This document shows positions 1 through 10,781 of a stretch of 64,000 bases of DNA, in pieces. The notes beneath the pieces were generated by a model. The model ran no database searches. It was given only the letters and a program-made list of their open reading frames with translations, and was not told the origin of the DNA. How positions within the stretch are numbered: the stretch's first letter is position 1; every line of letters begins with the position of its first letter. The DNA comes from Gonapodya prolifera JEL478 (taxonomy: Eukaryota > Monoblepharomycota > Monoblepharidomycetes > Monoblepharidales > Gonapodyaceae), in NCBI GenBank assembly GCA_001574975.1, contig KQ965865.1, positions 1-64,000 on the forward strand, given 5' to 3'. Made by a program: the position numbers and the translations under genes.

Positions 1-1800
1 TGGAGGTACGTGCCCTATTGATGTTTGCCCTGATTTGTATCTTATAAGTTTTTCTATAAGCATATTCAACTTTCGCAGTATGATTCTGCTCTCAGGGACT
101 TTTCCGACTTTGGAGCCCAGTACATCTCCCTCATCCATCTCGCATTCCAGCCCCGCACGGGTCGATCTAAGAAAGAGGCCAGCAACGACGGCACAATCTT
201 CAGTGCAACCAACGCCATGGCCCAATTTGTGGTGGCATCCAAGTCACTATCTCCCATCAACTGGTCTGAGGGATCTAAGTGGCGGCGCACATGGGCCTCC
301 ACAAACTTTCTGGGTCCCCACACAGTGCCTGATGCAGATGTCTTGGTGAGTTTCTCAAACAATTTTACTTGCTTTTATTTTCTGATACACCAGAGCCTTG
401 TTCTATCCACACAGACCTATGCCGCTCCGCAGGACTCAAAAAAGGCACCAAAGAGCATCCCATTTTTTTCTGGTCAAGTCCCAAGTGCACTCTGGATGGA
501 GGTCCTGACCCTTCTAACCAATGCCAGCAACCACGTCGTGATTCCAAGTGTGGGAACTGGGAGCGCAGCAACTGCATGTGCACTTCTTGGTAGGAGGTGC
601 ACATCGTGGGTGTTTGATACCTCCCTGCATTCTNCACTTGATAACCACCTGATTGGTCTTGAGGCGCAGTCTGCTGAAGATGCATCAAAGGTATTTGCGA
701 AGTGAGTTTTTTGATCTTGCTATTTGCAGTGATGCACTTTCACCATCTCTTTTGTAGATTAATTCATGACCGCGATTTCCTCAGCTATGCTGTTGCAACA
801 TTCTGCAAGTCTAAGGCTACCAAACCCATGCCAAAGGGGTCACTCTCTGACACCATGGTTGTGGAGGATGATTTGGAGGACTTGGTCACGTTTGACATTC
901 CTCCAGAAGGTGAGTGTAATGTGACATTGCATTGTGGGAACATGCTGCACTTTAAATTTCTTTTTGAGACCCCTCTCCAGGAGGTCCATCTGGGGTTAAT
1001 ATCCTGCACAACTTGCGAGGAGTTCCACTAGGTGAGTAGCAGTGGAACACTACTTATTAATGAAAAGAATTACTAATAAGTTTTTTGAAGATGTCGCTCA
1101 ATTCATAGATGACAAGGCAGAAGTTGACGATAGTGCTGATGATGGTAAGTAAAATAACATTATTTTTGTTTCTGTAACACACAATACTAAACAAAGGAAC
1201 ACTTTGTAGAGTCTGAAGAGAACGAACTTGAGGAGCATGCGGAGTCAGAACCCCTCATGGATCCTTCCCTCAGTGAGGCGTTGGAAGAGGAGGCCAAAGA
1301 GACTGAGACTGAAGATGTAGGTGAATCTTTGCATTTAAATTTAAAAGGCAGAATTGCAGGGCTGATCCTTTTTGATTTTCAGAACCAACACCAAGTNGCC
1401 GGAGACATATTCCCAAGCCAACTCCAGCTTCACCCACCTCTGCACCATTGAAAGGCACAGTGGAGGAAGGTGANNAAGAAGGATCTGAAGGTGAGTTAAC
1501 ATCTAGTCACATCTGGACTTTGGCCTGTCTCTAACATTCTTTGAATTAGAAGTACCTTCTACTTTGGTGGACACCCAACCTGCACCGCCACCAAAAACTC
1601 AAGGCAGAGGTCATNGCCGACCACTACCACCGTCTCAAGAAGGTCAGTGTGTGTTGTGTTTGCTTTCACTAATCTACATTCTAACACTTTCTGTTCTATG
1701 CAGAACCTGCTTCTAAGTGCCCCAGACTTGCCCGCTTGGTCAAGACGTCAGTGAGCCAAGAGGTGGCAGGCAGAGGTCGCAGGAGAAGTAGAAGGGCCTA
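1..1800 (+). CDS. Multi-intron gene with methyltransferase-like motif (5' end outside window)
   Basis: Only the 3' part is visible; it enters through an intron (about 5-78) and ends at TAG 1798-1800. At least nine short introns can be placed (for example 346-414, 702-757, 910-980), and those after 900 fall in the same codon phase. The exons join into one frame. The segment around 470-640 reads as a hydrophobic helix, then IPSVGTGSAATACALLGR, then a strand ending in Asp. This resembles the SAM-binding motif of DNA N4/N6 methyltransferases (DPxxGSGTTxxAAxxxGR...D/E), but the first Asp-Pro of the usual motif is not present. The rest is an acidic, Ser/Pro-rich tail ending in a basic Arg-rich stretch. 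The gene lies in an AT-richer repeat island with several ambiguous bases, so it is probably carried by a mobile element. The methyltransferase call is a fold-level guess. Confidence 0.5.
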
Positions 1801-2000
1801 GTTATATTATTGCTTTTGCATGACTTGGAATACATTGGATACAATATATTATTAGAAAAACATGTGGGGGTCTTGATTCACAGGGTGGGTGTCCTGTCTT
1901 GCATGGGTGGTGTAAAAAACGTGACAACTCTTTGCACCCTTGTCTCTCCCTGTCCTACCCCTGCCCCTCATCTTTCTGTGTGCTCCATGTCCTACCTGGG

Positions 2001-2245
2001 TGTCACACTGACATCCATTAATGTGGAGTATATAGTGAGTGTTGGGTATTAGTTGCTGTGCCACTACTGTGGCCACGGGTTAGATGTGCACACCTGCAGG
2101 ACATGCCCCAAGTTTGGCATTACATTCCTGTAGGTGAGTTCTATGTAAATTACATCTTGCTATGTACATCTGATCATATATACATGTTCCTGTAGATTAT
2201 AGGCTCATGCAGCTCACTTAGGTTGTGTAGCATTATGCCAAACTT
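2001..2245 (+). repeat. Direct repeat copy 1, containing a zinc-ribbon-like exon
   Basis: About 245 bp, closely matched by a second copy at 4221-4472; both begin tgtcacactgacatcca. After an acceptor-like tattag near 2052 there is an open segment with CxxC, then HxCxxC (CHYC...HTCRTC), ending at a donor-like gtgagt near 2133. A second acceptor-like tag follows near 2195. This looks like a small zinc-binding exon in an intron context. The two copies differ by scattered substitutions and small indels. Confidence 0.65.
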
Positions 2246-2339
2246 CCTTCCCTGTTTTTAGCTGACTGCAAGGTTCAGAAGCTAGGCAGGGACATGATTT
2301 TTAGTAGGCATGCGCCCAATTACAATATCTATTGAGGTG

Positions 2340-3840
2340 ATGCATTGCTTTCCGAATTGAATCACTCAGTGAGCAGTAATCTCTCCTGGAGTAATTTTGA
2401 AAACAGGATCAGTGACACAGAACAAATCCACATATTGCAATTCAAGCACAACCACTTGTTGCAAATTACAATCTTTAATGCACTTTTGAATTTTCACTTT
2501 GATTGGACTACTACTCATCAAGTTATTCACAGAAGTGTCAGCAGATTTTTATTCTCAGTATTCAGCTGATTGCAAGACATAGAAGCTCTGCAGAGATGAG
2601 ATCTTCAGCAGACTCATACTTCCATGCAATGTCTAACAGGGCCCCATGCTTTTGTTGAATTTCAAACGCTGAGTGAGCAGACATCATTGCCAGTGTAATT
2701 TTAGTCATGGGGCCAATGATGCAGAATGACATGCAATATTGCAGTTTTAGCAGTGTCACTCTTTCCACATTATAATTGATGCTGCATCCTCAAAATTTCA
2801 CTTGATTTGAACTGCTTCTTGTGGAGTTATTCACACAATTTCAGCAAAATTAGTACTCTCAGTATTCAGCTTATTGCAAGACGCAGACGCTATTCTGGTA
2901 TCCAAATTATTGTGCACGAATACTTCATTACTATATCTATCAGAGACGCACATTGTTGTTACATGTGAATTGCTCAGTGAGCCACTATCTTGATTGACAA
3001 GGTTTCAACCTCAGGACCAGAGACACAGACCAAAACACAATAACACAGCGTTCTCAGTGAGATTTTATGCTCAATGTATGTGATATTGCACCCTCAAAGA
3101 TTCATTTGAATTGGACTACTCCTTGTGGAGTTATTCACAGCTTTGTGTGCAATTTCCATCAGTACAAGACTGCAGCAGCATCCTCTTGTTTTAGCTCACT
3201 GCAAGGCTCAGAAGCTATTCAGAGATGTGAAAATTTGCTGACACATACCCATTATTACATCCTTTAGGGCCACTTACTTTTGTTAAATTTCAACCACTGA
3301 GTGGGCAGATATCTTTGCCAGCATAATTTAATTCATGGGGCCAACAATGCAGAACAAAGTGTAGTATTGTGGCTTCAGCAACATTAGTCTTTGCACATTA
3401 TTATTGATGTTGCATCCTCAAAGTTTTGCTTGAGTTGGACTGCTTCTTGTGGAGTTATTTACGCAACTTCAGCACAATTGGTACTCTCAGTATTCAACTG
3501 ATTGCAAAATGCAGATGCTATACTGGGACTCAAATTTTGCACACACATACTTCAATACTATATATATAGGGACGCACACTGTTGTTGCATTTCAAACGTT
3601 CGGTGAACCACAATCTTGATTGACAAGGTTTCAATCTCAGGAGTGATGACACAGATCAAAGTGCAATAACGCATTGTTCTCAACCCTATTCAATACTAAA
3701 TTAATTCAATAGTGCAACTTAGAAGTTTTGTTTGAATTGGACTCCTCCTTGTTGAGTTATTCATGACTTTGAGGGCAACTTATATCAGCTCATATATTAG
3801 CAGCCTCTGCTGTCACAAGATCTTTCCAAATGCAATCAAC
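2340..3840 (+). repeat. Tandem array of five diverged ~310 bp repeat units
   Basis: A core of the form ttggactnctncttgtggagttattca recurs near 2501, 2803, 3107, 3430 and 3735, giving spacings of about 302, 304, 323 and 305 bp. Other landmarks repeat with it (gcatcctcaaa..., actctcagtattcagctgattgcaa). Units 2 and 4 resemble each other most (about 2655-2900 and 3284-3535), and units 3 and 5 share gattgacaaggtttcaa at 2991 and 3616. The array is therefore really a ~627 bp two-part repeat. It is non-coding: every frame is closed by stops. Confidence 0.8.
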
Positions 3841-4220
3841 CAGCAATTCACATACTCAAGCTATATCTATCACTCAAAATTGCTTGACAAATGCAGCTGT
3901 AGATGACATTTCAGCCCTCTTTGTCTGCACATTCATAAATCTGCACCCCAACCTATCCTTTCTTCTTACTTTTCCAACAGCAACTTTAACTTTTTCATGA
4001 TGCTATTGCTATGTTCAAATGGATCTTCAGACTGTATTAGTAACCTTGAGGAGATGGTACCACTTTGCACTCTCAGGTCGAGGAACTTGAGAGCTAGGAC
4101 CAAGAACTCTGCCAGGCACTTGCAGCTGTTTCTAGATTAGGACACTGTAATACTTTCTGTCTGGCTAAAGCTGACTGATGGGAGGAAGAAGGAAGGGGAG
4201 GGTAAAGGAGGGGAGCACAA

Positions 4221-4472
4221 TGTCACACTGACATCCACTAANGTGGAGTATATAGTGTAGTATGAGTGTTGGGTATTAGCTACTGTGCCACTACTGTGGC
4301 CGCGGGTTTAGATGTGCACACCTGCAGGACATGCCCTAAGTTTGGCATCACGTTCCTGCAGGTGAGTTCTATGCACATTACGTCTTGCTATGTACATCTG
4401 ATCACACATACATGTTCCTGCAGATTACAGGCTTGTGCAGCTCACCTAGGTTATGTAACATTGCTGGCCAAC
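4221..4472 (+). repeat. Direct repeat copy 2, matching 2001-2245
   Basis: It matches copy 1 over essentially its whole length, including the gttgggtattag lead-in, the Cys-rich segment, the donor-like ctgcaggtgagt and the tacatgttcctg segment. Together the two copies bracket the ~310 bp tandem array. One ambiguous base lies at 4242. Confidence 0.65.
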
Positions 4473-5080
4473 TCCATGCCTTCTTCTCACAGTTCCCTCA
4501 TGATGTAATGCATGAGTCTTTACTGTGCTCTTCAAGATTTTGGTTGAGTGATCTGACAATCTACTTTGGGTTCCATCACTATCTCATTTGAGGCTGTCAA
4601 TCCCTCAACCTATTCATGCAGAAGAGAATGGGTAGGAGCAAGCTGGAGATATTGAAACCCACTGTTTCCAATACTATCTGAAACAACTGGTTGGTGCAGG
4701 AACCATCCCTAGATACTTACAGTGCACCATTGTTTGTATTACATATGTACTCAAAATCAGGAAAGTGTTGGTTAAGATGCCAAGGAAATTGGCCACCAAG
4801 GCAAAAGATGCTCCAATTCAATGGGCAAAAGACCCTGAGGCCAACATATAGTGTTCAGTTGACATTCAAACCTCAGCTACTGATTGTCCATGTCACAGGT
4901 TGCTCCTCCAACATTTGTTTCTGTGCCTCTTCAACCAAAGGGCTTTTACATGTTCCACTTGTCCAAAAGTCCAGTTCTGCAAAGCTGCCCTCCAACGTGG
5001 ACGTAAAATGTGGGAACAAAATATTCAACCCAAATGCTGAACAACGCGGAGCCATCCATCTCAGCATTACCATAGGATGA

Positions 5081-5592
5081 AATACCGGCTCTGATCAATT
5101 TAATTTGCATCTTTTTTGCTCAGGCGCTGAGGTGGCATTTCTAAATAATAATAAAACACAAAATCAGGAAGATTACAGAATAAGAAAGCCAAAGTGTGGA
5201 TTGCAAAAACGTCTCATCTTATGGCTTGCTGTTTTAAATGCGATCAAAACGCGTGCACAAGAAAGAGAAGCGAGATGGCGTCCACTCTCCAGCAAATGAG
5301 GCGGACATCATCTTGCCTCTTCTTGTACCGCCAGTTGAAGAACAAGTTGGACAAACAACGGGCGTTTTTGATGGCGTTGGCTGGACCGCCGGCAGAGAGC
5401 AGCAGTGACACAGAAGCATCGACATATTTGAGGCTTTGCGAGTGATGGAACGACTTGTTCGATCAGAGTGGAGAGTTCGCGGCGTGGAGAGGGATGGAAT
5501 TTTCATTGTTTTTACACCCGACGAACAAGATTTCCTGGCAAATGCACCGTGCACGCACGGACTTCCCATGATTTGCCCCAATTTCACCCTGA
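5081..5592. other. Junction between repeat island and first host gene; no confident gene
   Basis: Short open frames exist on both strands. One on + starts at ATG 5275 and runs 56 codons; another on + covers 5436-5642. A minus frame covers 5234-5617 and contains one CxxC pair. None shows a recognisable domain or clear splice partners, so I do not call a gene. The stretch probably holds the promoter and 5' leader of the gene starting at 5593. Confidence 0.4.
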
Positions 5593-8500
5593 ATGAGCAA
5601 CAAGGCTGCGGTACCACGACCCCCGGCGCAGACGTCGCCTAATCGGCCACCACGGCCTCCCCAAACCCAACGACCCCCGGTCGTGCAACCCCCTCCGCTT
5701 CCACGCTCAACACCTTCCCAGCCTCTCCATCTTCCTCTACCCCAGCGCTCTGTTCAGCAGTCGTTGCTTGCTGATGTAGGATCTCCGCTGGACGACGAGC
5801 ATGGGGATCCCTTTGAGACGCAGGGGGACAATCAAGTCGACCCGGAGAAGGAACTGGCGCAAATTGCGTCGCAGACAGAAACAGTGATCAAAGACATTGA
5901 GGTGCGTCGGGAATCTGTTTTATTACTGCAATCGCATTTCCTGTCTCAGGCGAAGGAAGTGCGCTTACAAAGTGGCAAGATTCTTGTCGAGTTGGTGAAC
6001 CAAGTAAAACTCGCGATGCAGACGCGGATTGGGGGAGCAGCGGGAAGGGTTTGGAAAGCCAAGTCTCCAAAAGATGGTAGGGAATTGACTCGGAAGCCGA
6101 ATGCGTAAACAGAATGAATTGAACTGGTGGATAACCACGATCACCGCCAAGCCGAACGCAATCGTCAGCAGTTTTGCTTCCTCGCGGATGATGAAGACAA
6201 TCGCACTCAAGCCAAACACCGTCGACCAAAGTTTGCTCACCTCATGCCTTCGCCTAGTCCCTCGAGCGAACCTTCAAAGACCTCGTCCTCACTCGCCGGT
6301 TGTCGCACCTTCCCCATAAAATCTTCCCCTCAGCTGCCCCACCCACCTCGACCCTCGACCCATCGGATGATCTCACATCTCTCGCTCGGGAGGACTTTGC
6401 TCGCGTCCGCGCCGCAAGTGCGGCAGCTGCGGAGGAGACGCGAAGGCAGCAGATGCGGGACGAGGAAGGCGTCGAAAAGAGGCGGAAGATTGTCGATGGG
6501 TTCTTCGAATGGAGAAGAGAAGTCTCCCGTAGACTCGAGGGTATCGTGAGCGGAAGCTTCGTGGCTTTGTTGGGCAATGTGGTGGGCATCGAGCGGGTGG
6601 CTGCGGAGATCGTGGTCGTTATTGGTGAAACCTGTGCAGGTTTGTGTTTTTGAACTCCTTGGGGAAAAGATTCAGCTGGATATTGAGGTGAAACCGCTCT
6701 GTGGCTCAGCTTGTTTCGCTCAGAGCTTCAGCTACCGTGGATCGATGCACTCTGATTGCCGACCTCTTTGACCGTATTCCTCTGCTCCCACAGAGATTTG
6801 GCACATCCCTTGCCTCAACTCGGCTCATTCATCGTCTAATCCCCACTTCGATTCTCCGTCCTTTCTCTGCCTCGACCATATGCCGCAAGAGTTCCCTTCA
6901 GAAAGTTCCCGCCGCCCGTCAAAAGCCTCCAACGCAGCGGCTACCTCCAGGCCTCAAGCTCGCCTCCTGGACATCCTCCCCTGGCCCCAGAACATTGACC
7001 CGGTAACCTGCGCCGTTCGGGTGGGGACCACTGCGTACACCCCTCCCGCATCTCCCGATGGATCGTCCTCCTCAACCTTTCAAACTCCGCACGCCACCAC
7101 CGCATCTTTTACTGGCCCGGCTGGCATGTCCCTCGCTCACCCTCCCGCCATCACCGTCTCACCGCCATCCGCCACTCCTGTGCCTCTTGCGTCGACTCAA
7201 AATCAGTGTCGTCGGCCGTCGATAGCAGGTCGCCGGGGCTCAATCGCTACCAAACCTTCGGCCCCAAATCCTCCAACCCAACTCAAGTCTTCGCCAGTGC
7301 CACGCGCTCCCCCGGTATCTCTGAGCGCCGCCGACACATTCGCCCCCGGTCCTCCAGGGGCGCGTCAGTACTTGGTGGCACAAGCACCTGCACCCGCGCC
7401 ATCTCAGGTACAGAAACAAGGTCGCCGACGGTCATTGGCGCCTGGCGTTCCTTCAGGTCCTTCGTCTCCGCCTGGAGGCGCGACAAACACAGGCTCGCCA
7501 CATGATCGACTTCGATTGAGCTACGTTGTGGCGACGCAGATGGGTCTGGCTTGCGCCCTGGATCTGGTTGCGCAAGAAGTCACGGGCGATGCGGCTGGGA
7601 CCGGGACAGCGAGTCCTACAGGTGAACTGGCCTGGCGATGCGAAGTAACGACAAAGAAAAGAGTCTCGGCTGGTCCGGTGCTTGTGGGGTGTGCGTGGTG
7701 GCCTGGAACTGGTGAGGCAGAAACTGACGCAGGTACGTCGGTATCAAGCAAGGTATCAAAGGGAGCCGCCTCGGGCACTACAGGTTCTGGAGACGCTACA
7801 GGAATTGCAGCGGCGCAGGCGACCTCTCCTGGTCATGTTGCCCCGTGTGTTACTCTGGTGGTTTGTCACGGTGACGCCGCAGCGCTGGTGGACCTCGCGC
7901 TTCCGGCACTGACGGAGCGGTGGAGGATTTCCTTGGCGGATATGCGATACATCGGCAGGGCCAGACGGAGCAAGGTCATACAAATAGGAGCAAATGTCCC
8001 AGCCACGGTAGTGAGTGGGGCATCGATGGATTTGATGGTGCCATTGCCAGCGATGCCGACAGCAAAAGCACCGCCGCTGGGCGTGTCGAAAGCAGTTCAA
8101 GGTGGCGGTCAGCCAGCAAGTCGAAAGGACGGTGCCAACACTGCGGGAGGGGCAAACTCGGCGTGGCAGTTGTCGATGGAAGGTTTAGCCGCTTTATGCG
8201 CCGTCACTGCTCTAGTGACTGATGGCACGCGGAGTGGAATTGTGGTGGGACTTGACGATGGGGCAGTGTTGAGGGTTGGAAAGCGGGCAAAGAAGAAGAA
8301 GGATGATGGGAAGGGGAAGACCAAAGGAACGGGCAAGGATGGCGAAGCGAAAAATGACACGAAAGGCCCCGGGGAACCGAAGAACGTCGTGAAGGAAAAG
8401 ATTTCCAGCAGAGATGGCAGCGCACAGGTTGGACTTGAGACGGCCAATGAAGTGAATGAAGCCCGTGGTCACGAGAATGTGAATGATCGCACGGGTAGCA

Positions 8501-9720
8501 GTGGATCTGTCAAAGCCATCATTAGTAAAGAAGCGACGTCGACCGAGGCTGAGCATGCCAAGAGCGTTGACGATGTAACGGTGGCCGAAAGAAAAGTCGA
8601 GAATGCGATTGTACTCGAAAAGGAAGAAGAGAAAGAAGAAGTCGACATTTCTTATCTCTTTTCGGTAGGTCTGCTTTATCGATGGGACGCTGTAAACACC
8701 AATCAACTTTCTTTTGTTCTCAATGACATAATTACACGTCAGCTTGCGGACATTCCGATCTACCAAGACCCGAATGCAGTACAATCTGCGCGAGGTGAAT
8801 TGCGGGAAGGACGACCTGATACTGTCGCACGAAGGATGGCGGTGAGCGTTCATAGTATGAAGACAAGATTTTCCGCAATGTTTGATCACGTACAAACAAT
8901 TCACTCCTTAATTGCAGCACGCTGTCTCTATTACACCCTTCATCGATGCGCAGCACAAACCTTGTCTTCTAGTCGGTTGCTCAGATGGTACAGTCCGTTC
9001 GCACCATGTGCCGCCAGCTCCCTCGCCAGCCTCTGCGATGGCAATACATCGGGTGAGCCCTGCCCGAGAGGAGCGCCGAGTCTGGACTGGTGAAGCCGCA
9101 GGACTGGACGCCCCCCGTGGCGCGGAAGTTTCGGGAGAAGAAATGGATGGAGAAGTTGTTGCAGCAGCTGTGCTCAATGGAGGAGGGGAAGGTGCGGATG
9201 TTTGTGTGAGCGTAGGGGAGGAAGGTGAGTTGGATAGTTGTATTGTCATTGGGGCATTTTGGGACATCGCATCTAATGTTCCACATCTTGCTGCCGAAAT
9301 TTGCGCTGCGCCTCCGTAATCAAATTCGGCAATTTTTGACTACGCCATGAAGGTCGGTTACATATCATCCATCTTTCCGGTGTTTCTCCACTGGTCCACT
9401 CGCTTCGTATCTCCTGCCACGAGCGACCCAAAGCGCCGGCTACGGTAACAAATGGCAAGCCTGCAACAGGAGGGGGAAAGCCCGGAGCTCCTGCGAGCAG
9501 TGGGGTTGGTACAACTTGGGACCCTGAAACGAACAATGCAGTTACTGCGGTACTGCGGCGTCATTTTTCGCGAAAGAGGGTTATTGGGGTAGAAGGCGAC
9601 GGGAGGAGTGTCTGCGCTGTGTTTGGGAGAGAGTGGACGTTATTGACATTGGAGAAGGCGCTTGCAGTGGTCATCTCGCGGGAGGTAGCCGAAAAGAGCG
9701 CCAGGAGTTTGTATGGGTAA
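5593..9720 (+). CDS. Coiled-coil plus beta-propeller-like protein, function unknown
   Basis: The chosen ATG (5593) opens a Pro-rich N terminus, followed by a charged helical region (exon about 6258-6639, rich in Glu/Arg/Ala and likely coiled coil). A long exon from 6794 to 8664 follows. Introns placed by phase are 6640-6793, 8665-8742, 8842-8917 and 9225-9352; the first intron (about 6077-6257) is less sure. The second half contains WD40-like strands (LVVCHGDAAALVDL, GIVVGLDDGAVLRVG, CLLVGCSDGTVRSHHV), separated by low-complexity Lys/Glu/Gly and Ser/Pro linkers. It ends at TAA 9718-9720. The length is about 1,170 residues. I do not recognise an orthologue; a scaffold role fits the architecture but is inference. 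It could be two genes, split near 6650-6880, although the matching intron phase argues for one. Confidence 0.6.
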
Positions 9721-10781
9721 TTCAGATATTGCGACAATAGAAGGCGCTGTACGGGATGTGGAACAATGACGCCCGGGGAGGGGGGGGGGNGGGGTGGGGT
9801 GCGGTGAAGGTATATGTGTGATGGAAATGACTTAGCCATCATTTTCAAGAGACATTAAAGAGATTGATATTGTATTCGTGGAGTTAATGGTAATGACGCC
9901 AGACTGTGATTGTCCAAATATAGAAAATGGCTTGCAAGAGTTCCTTTGTTGCCTGAGCCTGGTCCCTTCACACCTGTGGGATTTTTGATTTTCCAAATAC
10001 ATAAGAAACAATTAACGGCATACACGATCTGTAAATGGGAGTTGAGAAAAGAATGCAAGAGCAGGCAGTCATGAGCGCATCGACAGGCACCCCGAGGGCT
10101 GGGATATGAGGATGCGGATGCCAAATATTCTGCCGAGAGTCTCTAAACTGTGTTTATTGCGAGAGCCCAGGAAGAGACAAAGGAAGGCAGAGGAATTCCG
10201 GGATCTGAAGCCGAGATAGTAAGTGATCGCGAGACGCAAAGGTCGTGTAACGTTGGTGGTGCTACCGAAAGAGAAGATGACGGAGGAAGGAAGCACGGAG
10301 ATGGCGATTGCTTGATCGATGAGGCGACCAAGAGAAGGATGGTGTGATGCAGTGATGTCGATTGGGTGTGTGAGTGTCTGGAGAGGTTGATGCTTTTGAG
10401 GGCGGATGTTCCTGTGCAAGAATTGTTACAAAGGTCGCTATATTCGTGGATTGCACCACCGGTTATATTTTTAGTGGTATGTGGTGGCTTGGACTTGGCG
10501 TGTAGGGCTGTGACTACGTCGGTGGTGCTGCTATCCACTACCAAACGGTCGGGTTTCAGGGTTTACTCAAATGTGGCTTTCGATTGATTACGCGGGTGCA
10601 AACGAAGATGCATTGCGCTATTCGCTTCTTTCTGCACAGTACGCGTTGTACGAGTCGGTGGACATTTGTTCGCGTACTCCCTGAAAGTTGCACCACTTTG
10701 GTGATGCTTCGCTATTTTATCTAATCCCCCTTCCCATTTTCATTCCTGAAGTTATTTCGGGCCATCATCACTGCTTCTTAA
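9721..10781. other. Intergenic region of 1.06 kb, no confident gene
   Basis: It contains a G-homopolymer tract with one ambiguous base (9779-9800) soon after the preceding stop codon. Several short open frames lie on both strands (for example minus 10143-10544 and plus 10366-10587), without recognisable domains or consistent splice joins. The last ~100 bp is presumably the promoter of the gene at 10782. Confidence 0.5.

Larger units (their letters stand above)
1801..5080. mobile_element. Repeat-rich, AT-richer island, probable non-autonomous or unclassified mobile element sequence
   Basis: This stretch has no convincing long gene, is AT-richer than the rest, and holds a direct-repeat pair, a tandem array and ambiguous base calls, as expected of multicopy DNA. 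The right limit near 5080 is where composition and repeat content return to those of the neighbouring genes. An open stretch at 4691-5080 and a Cys-containing segment near 4930-4990 match nothing I recognise. The family is not identifiable: I see no terminal inverted repeats or target-site duplication, partly because the left end is outside the window. Confidence 0.45.

Noticed and set aside
2001-4472. Reading the two ~245 bp direct repeats as long terminal repeats of a retroelement
   Set aside because: No polymerase, integrase or capsid-like sequence lies between them, I see no typical repeat ends or primer site, and they contain exon-like coding signals.
8212-8904. 230-codon open frame on the minus strand
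   Set aside because: It is antisense to the Lys/Glu-rich exon of the 5593-9720 gene and crosses an intron of that gene; no domain.
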